Origin: Cepaea nemoralis
Taxonomy: Eukaryota; Mollusca; Gastropoda; Stylommatophora; Helicidae
Length of the DNA stretch: 64,000 nt
Direction: 5' to 3'
Assembly: GCA_014155875.1 (NCBI GenBank)
Contig: JACEFZ010013530.1
Span: forward strand, 786,551 to 850,550
Shown: positions 47,901 through 53,900 of the stretch, one piece after another
Layout of the letters: every line of letters starts with the position of its first letter
How positions within the stretch are numbered: position 1 is the stretch's first letter
Made by a program: the position numbers and the translations under genes
The notes under the pieces: model-generated
Database searches by the model: none
What the model saw: only the letters and a program-made list of their open reading frames with translations
Told to the model about the DNA's origin: nothing

Positions 47901-50900
47901 GACAAATTTTCAGTTTGCCTTGTAAGTTATTTTATGAACAATTTTCTTCTTCTAAAATGCCTTGCCAAGGGACAAGGGCAGTGACACCTCTCCTGTATTA
48001 TTTATCAGTCCATGCACTGAAATCTCTTCATGAAAGGCTGTTGGCTATCTTATATCTGTGTTGTATGTTTCTTTTTTTTTTTTACCATTGATCTTACTGC
48101 AACAGTGTCTGTTATACAACGTCCAGGTTCAATCACCACTACAGATGCAGGTTATTTAGGAAACAAGAGAGAGTATGTGGATAATGACAATGACTTATCT
48201 CTATATCTGAGGACATATCTGTCTCTCCATCCCTTGCTTTTTGTCTTTTGATTTCATTCTAGCCAGATAATTAAAATATGACGCACAAGCTGTTTTGTTT
48301 TGAAGTAATCATCATGAACAAAAATATTATTAATAAATTACAAAGCTTCATTAACAAGAATCTGCACAGAATAAAAGTAATGACATGGTATGACATGTTC
48401 ACCAATGTAAAGCTCACGGAGAGAGGTACACAAATTATAGTGAATCAGGTAGTTAGAATGTAATACTGGCTCTGACATCACACAAATTCAGAAAACCTGT
48501 TAATGACATAAGTAGTGCCTTAATGCTGCTGACTCCCTTATCAAGCCTTATCGCTATCCCGCTGCTTAATATATCTGAATCAACAGTAAGTCAATCTCAC
48601 GGCTCAAACGATTAACAGCAAATAATCATAAATGAATTGGAGCCGAACGGGTAACGAATGATAAGTGAATTCTCGCACTGAAGATCAGAAATTACAGCTG
48701 CTTTATTTTCACAGCTGACAAGTTACAGTTACACAATGTCGATGTCTTCTCTAAAGAGCCTGTGACGCCAGGCCGGCAATAGAATTAATTAACTAACATC
48801 TGACATGTTAACATACTAACCATTTCTTCTCAGCCCTGAATCACCTTCATTCTTCCGTTATTCTGTCCATCATTTCTGACGCTGTTCGATCAATCTGTCT
48901 AGGTTTATCAGGCTCTCAGTCAACGGCGACATGCTCTTCCATCAAGCCACTGTTAGCCACCACTTCATCCTTATAATAACCACTTTGCCATTTCTAATCT
49001 TAGAACACACTTTGTCCTTGTCAACTCCATCAAAAAGACCCTTTCTTGTTGTCTGCCTACGTCAGAGTGACCATTCACCGTTTATCACCAGTCTCCTAGC
49101 TATCCGTAAGCTTTTTAGCTTCAGGATTCTCTACCTATTATTAATGACGTCAACCGCGAGTATCTGCCTTATGGCAAGTAGCAAGACTTTCCTGTAAAAA
49201 TCCTCATGTAAAAGATATGTAGAAGGCAAAAAGCATAGGTAGAAGAGAATGAGAGACAGATGTAAAATATTGGAAAGACATGGCAGGAACAAAAGACAGT
49301 AACAGCTGGGAGAGTTTGGCATGGGATGGCTAAGGAAAGACATGGCAGGAACAAAAGATAGTAACAGCTGGGAGAGTTTGGCATGGGATGGCTAAGGAAA
49401 GACATGGCAGGAACAAAAGACAGTAACAGCTGGGAGAGTTTGGCATGGGATGGCTAAGGAAAGACATGGCAGGAACAAAAGACAGTAACAGCTGGGAGAG
49501 TCTGGCATGGGATGGCTAAGGAAAGACATGGCAGGAACAAAAGACAGTAACAGCTGGGAGAGTTTGGCATGGGATGGCTAAGGAAAGACATGGCAGGAAC
49601 AAAAGACAGTAACAGCTGGGAGAGTCTGGCATGGGATGGCTAAGGAAAGACATGGCAGGAACAAAAGACAGTAACAGCTGGGAGAGTCTGGCATGGGATG
49701 GCTAAGGAAAGACATGGCAGGAACAAAAGACAGTAACAGCTGGGAGAGTCTGGCATGGGATGGCTAAGGAAAGACATGGCAGGAACAAAAGACAGTAACA
49801 GCTGGGAGAGTCTGGCATGGGATGGCTAAGGAAAGACATGGCAGGAACAAAGACAGTAACAGCTGGGAGAGTTCTGGCATGGGATGGCTAAGGAAAGACA
49901 TGGCAGGAACAAAAGACAGTAACAGCTGGGAGAGTCTGGCATGGGATGCTAAGGAAAGACATGGCAGGAACAAAAGACAGTAACAGCTGGGAGAGTTTGG
50001 CATGGGATGGCTAAGGAAAGACATGGCAGGAACAAAAGACAGTAACAGCTGGGAGAGTTTGGCATGGGATGGCTAAGGAAAGACATGGCAGGAACAAAAG
50101 ACAGTAACAGCTGGGAGAGTTTGGCATGGGATGGCTAAGGAAAGACATGGCAGGAACAAAAGACAGTAACAGCTGGGAGAGTCTGGCATGGGATGGCTAA
50201 GGAAAGACATGGCAGGAACAAAAGACAGTAACAGCTGGGAGAGTTTGGCATGGGATGGCTAAGGAAAGACATGGCAGGAACAAAAGACAGTAACAGCTGC
50301 GAGAGTTTGGCATGGGATGGCTAAGGAAAGACATGGCAGGAACAAAAGACAGTAACAGCTGGGAGAGTTTGGCATGGGATGGCTAAGGAAAGACATGGCA
50401 GGAACAAAAGACAGTAACAGCTGGGAGAGTTTGGCATGGGATGGCTAAGAGCCTGTACTTCACTGGGGTTAGATCAGCAGGACAAGAAGCAGCTGTAGCA
50501 GCAGGAAGTTAAAGAGGAGGATGACAAACAGAAGCAAAAGAGAAAGAGGTAAAAGGAGGAGGAAAAAAAAAGAAAAAGAAGAAGCAGCAATCAAATGGGT
50601 TACCCCGGGAAGGTTAACCCGGTCAACAAATGCCCGCAGAAGTCGGATGTGTCGGCCTAACGGCGCAAGAACTCAGCTCTGCTGTAAACAGGCACAACGC
50701 AGTCACATCCGGAAAAAAATCCGGATGAACGAAGAAGAAGAAGAAGAAATGGGTTACAGAAACTGTCCAAGTGAAAAGAATATTCACAATACTGATATCT
50801 GAGACAAAACTGACATGTTAGGTTGATCTAAAATATTTTCTTTGTTAATTCTAATTCAGTATTTTATAATGTATAATTCATAATAAGCAAACAGTATTTG

Positions 50901-53900
50901 TCTGACACCAAAAACTCAGTAAGCTAATGTCTCAAACACAACTACAATTAACTTGTGCTGTACATTAGGAACATCAGTTATTTTTGTGCTGTAAGACAAT
51001 ACCTTGTTTTCTGTGAATTCTGCAATGTAATCACATGTTTCACATCGCCATGAAGATTTGAGCTCTTATCTTTGACTGATTTGTTTGATTTGTTTGCAGT
51101 GTCATCTGTCTTGGAAGACTTGTGCTTCTTAGGAGGATGAGAAGATACTGCAAAGTCATCTGAGAAATGAAATTAGTGAATGAAATGTTTTGTCCTTGGC
51201 TGTGAACATAAACCGTGCTTTAATCATCAGTTGGGGATTTGTTGGCCTGCCTCTTCACCACTTGCCCCGAGCTGTACCTGGAGGATAGTCTGGGCAATGG
51301 ATCGAGGCAGGTAATGTGGCCAGTCAAGGTCAGATTTCAACACTTCACTATTGAAAAGAGTGCCTCCTGGTTTAGCTGGCAAGTTTATGTAAAAGTTCTT
51401 TTAGAACAACATTTGTTTTGTGTTCTAGGCACAAAATGTGTAGAATTTTCTGTATAAAACAGTTTCAGTAAATACATTAACACACTGAATGTCCTCCAAT
51501 GTACAGATTAAAAAACTAAACCAATCCTGGACCCCCAGGTTGACCCAGCCTAAAATGGGAACCAGACATTATTCTGAGAAGTAAAAGTGGTTGGCGTGAC
51601 ACCGACCCCATCTCCCCTCGGGGGCCTATTGGTGTGTTAAAAACCTGGGGCCAGCAACACAGACCTAACATGCCTCAAGGCCTAGGAAATGGTCCTGGAC
51701 TTCCAACAGTCAGACAGTCCAGGACCTTGCCACAGGCCTTGAGGCACATCAGGCAGACAGTGCTAGAGCCATATTGGTATAGACCAGGACCGTAGGTGAA
51801 GAGGTCAAAGTCCAGACCGCCCGGGCCCTTGACTGCCCAAAACATTCTGGTACCCATTATAGGCGACTCCCGCCTGGCAGCCCAGGTCAGATGTTACAAG
51901 GTGACTCCGCCAACTTGTGGTTCGAATCCATGACCACCAGATTTGTACTAACCACCACCAAATACCTACATTATTAATACTCTGACAGCTCAACCTTGTT
52001 ACATGATCAACCATGACCACACAAATGGACATACTCTGACAGCTAACCATGTTACATGATCATCCGTGACCACACAAATGGACGTACTCTGACAGCTAAC
52101 CATGTTACATGATCATCCGTGACCACACAAATGGACGTACTCTGACAGCTCAGCCATGTTATATGATCAACCATGTCACATGATCAACCATGACCACGCT
52201 ATGGACATACTTAAGATGAAAGCAGTTAGACAGACATTCACTGATTCAGTGCCACAGGAAAATATAAGGGGCGTTCATTTGAAATCCGTTTGTGCTGCAC
52301 TGCACGTAACTGCATACGTTGAACATGATTATATCATAGTCATGTGATAAGTACTGACCAATGAATAAAAGAGCAAGTGCTTATCACCCCATGATGCATA
52401 GGTTATGTTTCTGACCGTTGAGAAAATGGTCGTGTTGATCCAAAATCCGTCCAAAGAAGCTCAAAGAGCGGGGATTCAGTTTCTTTCATTTGAAGGATGT
52501 CGACCAGTGGACATTCATCGAAGAATACGGTAACAAATGTGTGTCGAAGACAACAGTGACAAACTGGGCATGAATGTTTCGGAAAGGACGTCAGTTCACG
52601 ACAAATCTTTGATGGCCGGGTCAAGCGCATATTGTTGCAACAGAAAAAAACCATCGCCAAAATTGATGCAGCAGTACAGATGAACCGTTGTCGAAGCATA
52701 CATTCGCTAGTGAAAGAATTTGATGTGTCAATTGGGACAATTCAAAAGGTCATTCGTAAGAAACTGCAATATCGGAAGGTGTATTCACAGTGGGTACCAT
52801 GGATGTTGACCGATCACCAAAAAGAGGAACGCATGGGATGGTGTTTGAACCACTTGCTACATTACAGAGTGGAGGGTGATCACCAAAAGCCAAAACATTC
52901 AAGTTACAGGTTTCCACTGGTAAGGTTATGCTGAGCGCATTTTTTTACCATGAAGAGCTATTGTTCGCCGACTTTAAAGAACCTGGTGTCAACATTAACT
53001 CTACCCACTACTTGCCAACACTAGACAAGCTGCAAAAAGCCATCAAGAATAAATGACCCGGCATGCTTTCTCGCGGTGTGATTTTGTTGCACGATAATGC
53101 TCGTCCGCATGTCGCAAAGATTGTGCAAGAAGCACTAGCAAGGAAGAAGTGAGAAATTCTGCAACATCCTGCCTAAAGTCCTTATTTGTCACCATGCTAT
53201 TTTCATTTGTTTGGACCTCTAAAACAAAGCTCTCAAGCGACGATTTCACACAGAAGCAGATGTAATGAACGCTGTAAACACTTGGTTCAGTGAAAAACCA
53301 CAATCCTTTTTTTGCGGACAGCATTCGCCGCCTTCCTAAGCAATGGGACGCTTGCCTGAATGCTTACGGCGACTTCTTCTGACCAACCCATGGTGCATAA
53401 TTCAGTCAAAATGAATGCTTTGTTTAACTTTACCACACCTGTTAATGTTTCTTTTATGCTTTTGTAATAAAGCCATTGGAACGGGTTTCAAATGAACGCC
53501 CCTAATATATTGCCAAATATGACATTCCATTTGGACAGAAGGACAATAGATCGCCATACTAAGGTCATCATGTTATTTGCTTTTGTTTCGTGGTATCTTC
53601 TGCAAACCTCAATGCTCAGTGAATGGACATTTACATTATAACACTTGCTCATTTGATTGAGTACCATGCTTGGTCCAAACCTACTATTTGTTTGGAACTG
53701 AATCAGTTAAAGAACTAAATGTAAACAATGGAAATGGATCACTGCGCATTATAAACCACAATACACAGCATGTGTAGTTGTACCAGGAGAGTTTGATAAA
53801 ACACATACATAGAATGTGTCTGCCATATTTATGAGGACTGTCTCAAACTGCTAAGTATCTGATACAGATGAAGAAGCATTCTACAAGACAACAGAAGAAG

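Noticed and set aside
49272..50452. CRISPR-like array
   Set aside because: The units are contiguous with no unique spacers, and the context is eukaryotic intron; the same holds for the 35-bp array at 54996.
51919..51929. Pol III gene from a perfect B-box
   Set aside because: No matching A-box at the right distance and no terminator-defined product.
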